Below are positions 29,001 through 35,249 of a stretch of 35,249 bases of DNA, in pieces (within the stretch, counting starts at the first letter, position 1; every line of letters starts with the position of its first letter). A model generated the notes under the pieces. The model did not search any database. It was given only the letters and a program-made list of their open reading frames with translations, and was not told the origin of the DNA. Where the stretch lies: IMG/VR virus record IMGVR_UViG_3300005265_000083, positions 1 through 35,249 of that record, one strand, 5' to 3'. The translations under genes and the position numbers were made by a program. This DNA comes from a virus.

Positions 29001-31016
29001 AACAATAGTTTTAGGCGAAACGCCTTTAGAAATTAAATCTTCTGCCATTTTAGGCATAAGTTTTATCCATTCTTTATTTTGTAATATTTCGTTTGCCGTA
29101 CCTCCCTCAATTTGTACATATCCCGCATTCTCTCCTAAAGGTGCAACATAAGTAAACCGCAAATTTTGGTCATATTCCCAGCCAACAGGGCGCATTTTTT
29201 CTCGCTCGAGTATGCTTATGTGTCCCTCTGGTCTTTTTCTAACAGCTCCTGGTCCGCTCATAGGCTTGTCCCACAAAACTTTACCTTGTGGGGTAACAAG
29301 TGCCTGCAAATGCCTTTGGTAATCTCCGTATCTTTTAAAGAAGTTTTTTTCCACTTCTGGGACAACAGCGGCGGCTTTTGTTTTAGCGCCTTCTTGGACT
29401 GGAATTTGAGCAGGCTTTTCTGCTTCTGCTGGTCTACCCTTAAACTTGCCAGCCTTTATCGCTTTTTCCAGCCTATACATACTTCCTTCTACGAACCTTA
29501 AGAACTTATTTGTCGGTTGTTTGAAGATTTTCCCCCATCCACCAGCCTTGTACGCTTCGCTTGAAAGCCATCTACTTGCAAGCTTTTCGCCCTCAATTTG
29601 AGTTTTGCCTGTTCGACAAGAATATGCTTTGCCTAATGTTTTTTCGAGCTGGTCAATCGCTTGTTTTTTAAGCCGCAAACTTGTTTTTGCTCCTGTTACA
29701 GCTTCTACAACGCCTACAATAACCCCGCCGAGCAAAGCGTCTATGTTAGAGCCTCCTTCTATTTTGCTTCCTACAAAACCAACTCCTGTTGCCGCTAATA
29801 CCCTTCTCGGGAAAGTTGCCATTTCTCCAGCCGCTCCCCAACCAGCGCCAAAGCCAACAGCTTTAGATATTTCTTTGCCTAATTCAACAGGTTTAAATTC
29901 ACCTGCTTGCGCTTGTTTTACCGCTTCGTTTATACCTCTTACCGTACCAAAAGTAGCGCCTCTTGTTATCATAGACGGGATAAATCTGTAAGCATTTGGC
30001 AAATATTTTTTACTTGCGAGTGACAATTTTATCGCTTTTGCCCCTGTTATAGGAGCAAGAGCCGAGCCTGTTATTACAAAGCTACCAATTTGCCCAGCCG
30101 CATTGCCTATTCTATTAAATATTGGGTGCTTTTGCACGACGTTTTCTTCCCATTCGCTTTTTGGCAAAAGCCCGAAACTTAAATCCCGAAAAGCCCCGAA
30201 ACCAAAAGCGGACGCTTTTTCTCCCCGTTTTTTTTCTTCCTGTAATATCTTTTCAACATCTTCTGTCCCGTAAACGCCTTTCCTTTGCGACGGTGGCATT
30301 TCTTCTATCATTTTTTTATTAAAAGACCAGTATGCTTTTGCTATTTTTTGCCCAAAATCAAGCTTTCCTATTTCTTTAGTTGTTTTTTTTAACAATCCTA
30401 CCCCACGCCTGAATAAAGTATTTTCTATGTCACCTGAAGGCATATCTTCGGGGAAACCGATTGTTTTGTTTTCGTCCTTTAAAAAAATCACTCTATCTTT
30501 TTTCTGTCCAGAGGAAGTAGGCGTATTTTCGGTTTCGGCAAATAAATCTCTCGGCTCTCTTCCCAGCTTTTCAGACAATAGGTCTCTCGGTTCTGCCGCG
30601 TAAGCTTCTTTAACAGAAAAAGGATTTAAAAAAACAAGATTTAATTTTTCCCACTCTTTGTATTTTTCGCCCAATTGTTTTTTTAGTGCGTAACGGACAT
30701 TTTTCGCCCAATTTTTATTTAGGTTTTTAGGGTCGTTTTTCGCACCAATCGGCGCCCACCTTTTTTGCATAAAATCTATAAATTTGCCTGGCTTACTTGC
30801 TTTAACCCAACGGACATAATTGTTATAAATAGAATTATTCAAAATCTTGTTAGCAGAAGCAACAGATTTAACGGGCTCGCTCCTAACGCCGAATCTTGTA
30901 GGGTCACCTTCGGCTGTTTTAACCGCTGAGGCAATCGCAGGAATGCGAGATACGATTTCTTTTTCTTGTTCAGCGGTTAATATGCCACGATATTTTTTTG
31001 TTCCGTACTTTGGCAT
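26004..31016 (-). CDS. Giant internal virion / ejection protein (gp16-like, polyvalent)
   Basis: A 1670-residue protein and the last of the three ejection-type genes. Residues 60-115 (SIYNNYVRWVKASKPGKFID, FMQKRWAPIGAKNDPKNLNK, NWAKNV) are a conserved N-terminal module of large phage virion proteins. Residues 300-445 contain several Gly/Ala-rich hydrophobic stretches (GSFVITGSALAPITGA; ALLGGVIVGVVEAVTGA) that could insert in the membrane during ejection. Residues 762-905 are an ADP-ribosyltransferase-like domain. Residues 1340-1600 are helical and typical of polyvalent phage proteins (WLRNLHQNLAFYTSPEDLKL). No lytic transglycosylase motif was found. The start overlaps the stop of the gp15-like gene (TAATG). 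The C-terminus repeats KRYKNKNKRYKYKD. Confidence 0.8.
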   Translation of the reverse strand: MPKYGTKKYRGILTAEQEKEIVSRIPAIASAVKTAEGDPTRFGVRSEPVKSVASANKILNNSIYNNYVRWVKASKPGKFIDFMQKRWAPIGAKNDPKNLNKNWAKNVRYALKKQLGEKYKEWEKLNLVFLNPFSVKEAYAAEPRDLLSEKLGREPRDLFAETENTPTSSGQKKDRVIFLKDENKTIGFPEDMPSGDIENTLFRRGVGLLKKTTKEIGKLDFGQKIAKAYWSFNKKMIEEMPPSQRKGVYGTEDVEKILQEEKKRGEKASAFGFGAFRDLSFGLLPKSEWEENVVQKHPIFNRIGNAAGQIGSFVITGSALAPITGAKAIKLSLASKKYLPNAYRFIPSMITRGATFGTVRGINEAVKQAQAGEFKPVELGKEISKAVGFGAGWGAAGEMATFPRRVLAATGVGFVGSKIEGGSNIDALLGGVIVGVVEAVTGAKTSLRLKKQAIDQLEKTLGKAYSCRTGKTQIEGEKLASRWLSSEAYKAGGWGKIFKQPTNKFLRFVEGSMYRLEKAIKAGKFKGRPAEAEKPAQIPVQEGAKTKAAAVVPEVEKNFFKRYGDYQRHLQALVTPQGKVLWDKPMSGPGAVRKRPEGHISILEREKMRPVGWEYDQNLRFTYVAPLGENAGYVQIEGGTANEILQNKEWIKLMPKMAEDLISKGVSPKTIVTVKKNALKPFEKGTNQIGNLTLEKLLNAKPSDIQKPAAPVAKPAESMTGQDFLRERWAETAGKGIQPEIPKKAEIKAKTEGAPVVLAKKVFKTGETFFHGTTKAGAKKISKVGLAPAKGKFAEAKGISVSSNFDVAKGFAEADVKGEIWKDGRWQMPDYKEPGEVFAITIKPEAKVMQANEFLELKKNLGTGEALEKELDKQGVDVIDMRSRTDGVRKRLEAEVIIRNKDMIESISKVPGRDISKKARRVKLEKIVSPEVQKLRRTAHAWAASRGLTKKQFSNVVKKITSHRDLMHKDITEQQLKDIITAVKKARPSRIGYKRVITLKTENKIAKLKEGLKKRGELTDKDFERMKQDLGLKAEGYIAGHKFITETEGKELIKRMLDEVPVIKARETTKKALEKNPKIKAEVDKINRYYKRERAKSPLKKARINPLLDMRYYTQNMESQTGQPFGDVWRRLNDKRLSLNKKINDYMDKLEKSGGENFGRIAANKQAVQRINDYVASQLPEYVTGKPKKPLNITPAEKAIAKEISSTLKSFETMVRYNRFYDWRDYKIPIPNAPQSELTKATDILESKGDEALKKWLAGRSWGIIRSGYDIGEVIKPKISLSQYGATTMSKGHLKTRQGVVFQSYDRDILKRYAKYIRQMIYLTELRPEMNGFMALFNANFNLFADPVKVAGALSRNLREIKGQKDIPNELSNWVSIFYSQAMKAVFLDPRKWLRNLHQNLAFYTSPEDLKLALKTPLTENELKYFYTYVSQLKGIKRDYLFEEFGGLPGFKTLNKFADKISKYPWTDEVNRLLCFKLKISRVKQALKEYPDDLTKMMKAAGFGDIEPLQRKYALEILARDGKETMAGYVAREVTNNIHFMYERAQRSPAEQGSDVARLLSNILTFRKGYVQNIIKNLNKLRPARKELEVDIGARRRAFRSIAPVTGYRTIDRAALRQIHSALDKRYKAKGMDYYKIERNAIEMFQHAVFGTEKEDKRYKNKNKRYKYKD
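28302..28733 (-). other. ADP-ribosyltransferase-like domain of the ejection protein
   Basis: Residues 762-905 read VFKTGETFFHGTTKAGAKKI, SKVGLAPAKGKFAEAKGISV, SSNFDVAKGFA and, at the end, RLEAEVIIRNKDMI. The order FHGT, then a G-I-S-V-S-S strand with a following AKGFA helix, then a strand with Glu before V, fits the H-x-E/Q type of ART fold (strand 1 His, strand 2 Ser/Tyr, strand 5 Glu). Function would be modification of a host protein or nucleic acid after ejection, as T4 Alt does. Catalytic residues are assigned by pattern only. Confidence 0.5.
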
Positions 31017-32599
31017 TACTCAATCCCCAGTCTTTTTTTTACTTCTTCAACGCTTATTCCGTATTTGTTCGCCGTCCATTCTAAATCTTCTTGCGTGTAA
31101 TCTTCTGTTGTTGGTTCTTCTCTGAATTTATAATCTGGTTTTAGTTCTGTATCCCCCTTATAAACTTCTTTCACCCCTGTATCTTTACTATAAATGTCAT
31201 TCGGGATATCATCTTTCATTAACAAAGAAGGCTCGTCTTTTTTTATTTGTTTTTTTATTTCTTCTTTGGCTATATCGACAACTTGCTCGCCTTCAACCTT
31301 TTTTTCTTGCATTTTTTTTACCGTATTTATTAAAATTCTCGCTGCACCAGAAAGTCCAAAAGACGACATTTTTATAACGTCAAAAACTCTCTTAAAAAAT
31401 CCATTAGTCTCGCCATTTTTCAATTCATCCGCCCTTGCTTTCGCCGTGAATACGAGAACAGCGAGCTTGTCTTTGCTAATATTCTTATTAGACAAGGCGT
31501 CAACAAGAAAATCGCTTATTTTTTCAGCGTCTGGAGACGAAAACATATTTTCAGCCAATTCCATAAAATCCTGGTTTTCTGTTTTAGGCTCATAATCCAC
31601 TCTCTTTACGGCCGCAACCATCGCCTCCGCCAATCTTGTGTCTTTATCTGCGGTATCTCTTATTATCTCAGAAGAGTTTGTCCAGTCAAGCTCACCATTA
31701 GCTATTTTGGATATTAAATCAAACCTGTCAAGTATTCTCTTTTCTTTGCGTATATTCTCTAACTCTGCTTTCATAGATTTATAACCTTTGGCAAGCGTGC
31801 TTTTTATATCATTGTAGGTAGACAAAGAGATTTTATCTTTAGCACTATCCAGAAGAGCTTGCGAAAGAGCTAAATCTCCAGAACTGTTCAAAGCTGATAT
31901 TGCAGTTGTCTCTACCATATCGCTGGCAATTTTCTCGTTCAATACCTTTCTTGTCGCTTCATCGTATTTCTTGTAATAAGGAGCAGCGGCTTCTATCGCT
32001 CCGTCTATAGCGTCGGCGAGTTGTTGTTTGTCTCTAATTAAAGCTGCTTCCTGTCTTCTCAATTCAAGATTTGCATCTGTTTCGTTTTTATTCTTAGCGT
32101 CAAGCTGATTAGCCTCGTGAGCAATCACCTTTCTTTGTACTGTTAAAAAATACCTGTTGATAAAGGGCTCAAGTTTGTTAACCTGATATTGAGACAATCC
32201 ATCAAGAGATGGTTTTAACGTATCTTGATATATCTTGTTTGCTTCTAATGTCGCCCCTTCTGCTGTCTCAAGCTTGCGAAGCAATAGCCCTTTAGGACGA
32301 GTTATTTCTTTGTCGCCAACCACAACCGTTTCTTCTTCTTGGCTGCTTAAGCGGTTTTGCCAATCCCGCATATAGGCAGTTTCACGGCGGCGGACTTCAA
32401 TGTCCTGCCTCTCTCTTTCCATATCTGCCAAATGCTCTGCAATTTTTTCGCCAACTCTGCCTAAGGACTGAGTAGCTCTCGCAACATCCGCTCCAAACGC
32501 TCCTGGAGTAGCTTTAGGCATACTCACTTGCGGCATTCTCGCTGGACGAGTTCTGGCTGTTTCTATTCCAATTTGTTGTTGATATTTAGGAACTTTCAT
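31016..32599 (-). CDS. Internal virion protein, gp15-like
   Basis: A 527-residue mostly helical protein. The N-terminus (MKVPKYQQQIGIETARTRPA, FGADVARATQSLGRVGEKIA) and a long charged helical body (LADMERERQDIEVRRRETAY) resemble the second ejection protein of T7-like phages. The C-terminus has a disordered acidic stretch and a final helix, DLEWTANKYGISVEEVKKRL. These proteins form part of the core stack inside the head and leave with the DNA. AAGGAG lies before the ATG. Order gp13-gp14-gp15-gp16 is preserved. Confidence 0.75.
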   Translation of the reverse strand: MKVPKYQQQIGIETARTRPARMPQVSMPKATPGAFGADVARATQSLGRVGEKIAEHLADMERERQDIEVRRRETAYMRDWQNRLSSQEEETVVVGDKEITRPKGLLLRKLETAEGATLEANKIYQDTLKPSLDGLSQYQVNKLEPFINRYFLTVQRKVIAHEANQLDAKNKNETDANLELRRQEAALIRDKQQLADAIDGAIEAAAPYYKKYDEATRKVLNEKIASDMVETTAISALNSSGDLALSQALLDSAKDKISLSTYNDIKSTLAKGYKSMKAELENIRKEKRILDRFDLISKIANGELDWTNSSEIIRDTADKDTRLAEAMVAAVKRVDYEPKTENQDFMELAENMFSSPDAEKISDFLVDALSNKNISKDKLAVLVFTAKARADELKNGETNGFFKRVFDVIKMSSFGLSGAARILINTVKKMQEKKVEGEQVVDIAKEEIKKQIKKDEPSLLMKDDIPNDIYSKDTGVKEVYKGDTELKPDYKFREEPTTEDYTQEDLEWTANKYGISVEEVKKRLGIE

Positions 32600-32612
32600 A
32601 TTTCTCCTTTCC

Positions 32613-33353
32613 TCACCACCTAAACCTATACCCGCCCTGAAACTGATAAGACCCTCCGCCTGGCGTAGCCCCGCGCGTAGCTGTTGTCGTTGTGCCTGTC
32701 TTTGACATCCCTGCTATATTCGCCACAGAAGCGGCAGTTTCAAGCAATGTAGCCCCCATTTTAATATTAGCAGCTCTTCTCGCCTGTTTACCCGCCACTC
32801 TATATTGCCCAGCCTCTGATTCTAAAGCCCAAGTTTTTTGTTTTACCTCTTCGCCGAGCGTCCATATATCCCTTTTCGCCTGTTCTCTTATTTGCCAACT
32901 CTGGACATTCGCATTGTATCTAATAGCTAACTGGTCTAATCTTGCTTTATCAAAAGTATCTATTGCAATATCTTCTGCTGTTACGCCACCAATACCTAAT
33001 GCCCCGATAGCGGCTTTCTGTTTTCCTGTTAATTGAGATACATCACGCATAAGCCTGGCGGATTCGAGACCAGCAGCTGTTTGTTCAAGAGTAATATTCG
33101 CCACCGCTGCTTCGTTGATAGCCTTTTTTTGTTCTTCGGCATATTTGCGCCTGGTCGCCGCCTCTTGATAATTGAGTGCGGCTTGATAGTTATACATCTG
33201 GGCTGTTGCTTTCCCTTCTTGATACTGTCCGTACATCTGCATACCGCCAGCAGCAGCAGCAGCTGTTGCAGCGATTGTTATTGGCTCGCAATACAGCCTA
33301 TCATAAGAAAACAAAATGTTCGGATAATTATAATAAAAATGAGAATTGTTCAC
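32613..33353 (-). CDS. Internal virion protein, gp14-like (GTG start)
   Basis: A 246-residue protein with an Ala/Gly-rich N-terminal helix (ITIAATAAAAAGGMQMYGQY), then QEGKATAQMYNYQAALNYQE, AATRRKYAEEQKKA and GKQKAAIGALGIGGVTAEDI. This fits the T7 gp14-like ejection protein that forms the outer-membrane pore. The C-terminus is low in complexity (TGTTTTATRGATPGGGSYQF). Start: GTG at 33353 overlaps the TGA of the previous gene (GTGA), with AGGAGA five bases upstream. Confidence 0.8.
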   Translation of the reverse strand: MNNSHFYYNYPNILFSYDRLYCEPITIAATAAAAAGGMQMYGQYQEGKATAQMYNYQAALNYQEAATRRKYAEEQKKAINEAAVANITLEQTAAGLESARLMRDVSQLTGKQKAAIGALGIGGVTAEDIAIDTFDKARLDQLAIRYNANVQSWQIREQAKRDIWTLGEEVKQKTWALESEAGQYRVAGKQARRAANIKMGATLLETAASVANIAGMSKTGTTTTATRGATPGGGSYQFQGGYRFRW

Positions 33354-33832
33354 GGCTCTCTCCTAAAGCAAAAATATCTGAATAATTTCTTTTCCTCGCC
33401 ATAAGGAGCTGGCTTTTCAAAAACCGCTCCCAACCATTTAAGCCATTTTATAGACTGTTCGTTTTCCACATCAACAAAATTTTCAAGACAAGAAAAGTGG
33501 CTTAAAAACAAATCTATGAAATAGTTTGATTGCTTAGCAAAAACTCGCTGGATTTTCATTATTTCGGGACTGCCTAATAGCCAAACAGTTGCGGTCCCTC
33601 CCAATATAGTTTTTGGGACAACACCGAACATCGCAATTGGTCTTTTTTGATATACAACGCTTAGGCAAAAAATAGAATCGTAAAACCCTCGCAACAAAGA
33701 ACCTTGCGGTGTCTGATGATGAGACCGATAAATTTCTTTTTTGTCGTCTTCCCGCAGATTAGGAGCTAATTTGTCTATGTCGGTTTTCTTACTGTCTCTT
33801 ACAGTGGCTAATTCTGATTTATAATATATCAT
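33350..33832 (-). CDS. gp13-like protein with acetyltransferase-type fold (DUF2833)
   Basis: A 160-residue protein: TDIDKLAPNLREDDKKEIYR, then RPIAMFGVVPKTILGGTATV, WLLGSPEI, and FVDVENEQSIKWLKWLGAVF ending LFRYFCFRREP. The pattern (R-E-D-x-x-E, the A-M-F-G-V strand, W-L-L, N-x-x-S-x-x-W-L-x-W-L-G-A) matches T7 gp13/DUF2833 proteins with a GNAT-like fold, needed for assembly rather than known catalysis. It precedes the gp14-like gene and follows gp12, as in T7. Its ribosome site is weak (AGGA). Confidence 0.75.
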   Translation of the reverse strand: MIYYKSELATVRDSKKTDIDKLAPNLREDDKKEIYRSHHQTPQGSLLRGFYDSIFCLSVVYQKRPIAMFGVVPKTILGGTATVWLLGSPEIMKIQRVFAKQSNYFIDLFLSHFSCLENFVDVENEQSIKWLKWLGAVFEKPAPYGEEKKLFRYFCFRREP

Positions 33833-33860
33833 ATTCCTAATTTTGTTTTGCCTCCTTTGT

Positions 33861-35249
33861 TTACCTTACGTTTGTGTATCCACCAACCGAAACTTGTGGG
33901 ATTAATCCTGTTATGGTTACAGGAAGCGGGTCCGATTGTCTGAAAAAGAATCTTCCTCCTTCGGCATAACCGACACCGAGAGATACCGCGTGGTCCCCAG
34001 AGAATAAAGAGGTTGCGTTATAATCGGCACGAGAGGATAAATTCATAGGATATAAACTATCCTCGTTAGCACCGATATAACCGCCCTTAGTGTTAAGGAG
34101 TCTCAGGACCACATTCGGTATGTGCACCTTTCTACCCTGTGCCGTACCGTCCTCGAGGTTAACTTCCACGTTCAGCGTCTCTAAGTCAGACTTATATGCC
34201 AATCCTACTTGGACAGTTGAAGCCGCAGTATCCAGAGTTAATTCACCAGAAGCCGACACTGTTTTTCCGCTAACTACCACCCCGTCTGCAAGAACGGACA
34301 CTGCCTTTGACGCAAGGTGCTCAAGCCCCACAATAGTGGTTGTTTCTTCGCCGTCGTAAGTAGTTCCACAATCGACAAAGAACTGGTCTTCAAGCTCTGT
34401 GGAAGCCATTCGTTTTTTCATCCGTTCAACATAGCGCGTGCCATTTCTATTTACAGAAACCCATACTTCATCATACCCGCTCCCTCTTATTGTGCAAATT
34501 GACTCGAACAAATCGTTGCCGTCATTGGTATCGTGCCAGCCCCACGCTACCACTTCCTGTTCTTGTAGATATGTCATAGACAAAAGAATGCCATCGTCCC
34601 TTACAAACCATACAACTCTGTCAGGGTTCTGCTGATATGCTACTTCCGTAACAGTGTGGTCGGCAAACAAATGGTTTGAGAATATGCTAAGGTCGTTACC
34701 AACAAATGTGTCAGAATATAAATCAAAGCCTAAATCCCTGATGATTGAGCCTGTAGATTGAACATAAATCGCTCTATTTCCGATAATTACTGGTCGAACG
34801 CCATACGAACCTTCCCACCCGTGAATTTTGTTCATCGCCGTTGTTGGCGTAATTGGTCCATCGCTGCCGCTAACACTTACTTCATTAGACAAGGTTAGCA
34901 TTACCATTTCGCCTAATGGGATTAATCCGTTTATGCCGTTTACTTGCCTTGACGGAAGAGGCGAAGATATTCCGTCGTCATCTTGAAGTGGCGAACTTCT
35001 TGAAAAATCGGTATAATTGCCTGTTCTGGTCATCCAGTATGTTTGTGGCTCAGTGTAAGTATTAGCAAAAACAAGCCTATCTTCAGGATGAAATTCAACT
35101 ATCGCAGGCCACCCGCGGTAGTCCCCCCAAGAACCCTCAGCCCAATCGTCCGTAGGGTCTGTAGACCCGCAAGTTCGTATAACATCGGCGGTTGCAGTTT
35201 GCCCGCCCTCTGCTACAGCGGTAATCCAAACTATGCCTTCGTGATAATA
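33861..35249 (-). CDS. gp12-like tail (nozzle) protein, C-terminal part, 5' end off the window
   Basis: An open frame of 463 codons running from the right edge to a stop at 33861. It reads GWPAIVEFHPEDRLVFANTY, then TEPQTYWMTRTGNYTDFSRS, then LADHTVTEVAYQQNPDRVVW and WHDTNDGNDLFESICTIRGS. These are the C-terminal conserved blocks of the gp12-like podovirus tail protein whose N-terminus resembles the gene at 1267-1905. The Met at 35033 is internal; conserved residues continue upstream to the edge. It ends VPLTITGLIP-like (LPVTITGLIPQVSVGGYTNV R). The missing start lies outside the window. Confidence 0.85.
   Translation of the reverse strand, partial: YYHEGIVWITAVAEGGQTATADVIRTCGSTDPTDDWAEGSWGDYRGWPAIVEFHPEDRLVFANTYTEPQTYWMTRTGNYTDFSRSSPLQDDDGISSPLPSRQVNGINGLIPLGEMVMLTLSNEVSVSGSDGPITPTTAMNKIHGWEGSYGVRPVIIGNRAIYVQSTGSIIRDLGFDLYSDTFVGNDLSIFSNHLFADHTVTEVAYQQNPDRVVWFVRDDGILLSMTYLQEQEVVAWGWHDTNDGNDLFESICTIRGSGYDEVWVSVNRNGTRYVERMKKRMASTELEDQFFVDCGTTYDGEETTTIVGLEHLASKAVSVLADGVVVSGKTVSASGELTLDTAASTVQVGLAYKSDLETLNVEVNLEDGTAQGRKVHIPNVVLRLLNTKGGYIGANEDSLYPMNLSSRADYNATSLFSGDHAVSLGVGYAEGGRFFFRQSDPLPVTITGLIPQVSVGGYTNVR

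Noticed and set aside
27808-30322. Numerous plus-strand open frames opposite the 1670-residue gene and elsewhere
   Set aside because: They lack ribosome sites, have hydrophobic low-quality translations and lie opposite well-supported conserved genes.
1-35249. Terminal redundancy proving circular or complete genome
   Set aside because: No shared sequence between the first and last bases was seen. ATG at positions 3-1 would read in frame into the gp12-like C-terminal part, but this could be chance and the conserved region looks cut rather than started there.

Overview
WHAT IT IS. The window looks like most of the genome of a tailed bacteriophage with podovirus-type morphogenesis genes. Nearly every gene is read leftwards on the minus strand. 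Genes are tightly packed, commonly with ATGA overlaps or 1-10 base gaps, and most have a strong GGAGG ribosome site. Capsid genes resemble the Bordetella phage BPP-1 set (Bbp16/17/19-like). The tail and ejection proteins resemble T7 gp11, gp12, gp13, gp14, gp15 and gp16. The DNA is AT-rich. The recognisable promoters are host sigma70-type with extended -10 boxes, so the phage probably uses host RNA polymerase. An O-antigen ligase/polymerase gene suggests a Gram-negative host; the host is otherwise unknown. LAYOUT in transcription order (right to left). (a) 35249-26004: gp12-like tail protein (C-terminal part, cut by the window edge), gp13-, gp14- and gp15-like proteins, and a 1670-residue ejection protein with an ADP-ribosyltransferase-like domain. 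(b) 26003-25401: 603 bases with no gene on the minus strand, carrying a plus-strand promoter and a structured candidate non-coding RNA. (c) 25400-24120: a holin-like membrane protein, two small proteins and a beta-sandwich protein, closed by a strong terminator. (d) 24050-21445: a promoter with putative operators, then an early-type operon of ribbon-helix-helix regulators, a secreted protein and duplicated heptad-repeat proteins. (e) 21461-13045: PD-(D/E)XK nuclease, four beta-propeller genes around one conserved DNA-metabolism-type gene, a DNA methyltransferase with an in-frame LAGLIDADG domain between two identical 57-base promoter repeats, a RusA-like resolvase and small genes. (f) 12940-1: terminase small subunit, a large subunit interrupted by two mini-inteins, small virion genes, a portal gene broken into three frames, small genes, Bbp19-like protein, scaffold, capsid, decoration protein, a secreted virion-type protein, the O-antigen ligase, gp11, the N-terminus of a gp12-like protein, a fibre-like protein and two small genes. 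HOW IT WORKS TOGETHER. Blocks a and f make the virion, block c probably covers lysis or late accessory functions, and d-e are probably regulatory and DNA-processing genes. No DNA polymerase, primase, helicase, integrase, RNA polymerase or recognisable endolysin is visible. CAUTION. The portal gene (twice), scaffold, LamG protein and gp12-like gene all look internally deleted. The two halves of a gp12-like protein lie at opposite ends of the window. The molecule is therefore either a defective or rearranged phage, or an assembly with several collapsed or chimeric joins. Family names come from recognising sequence patterns; no database search was run.
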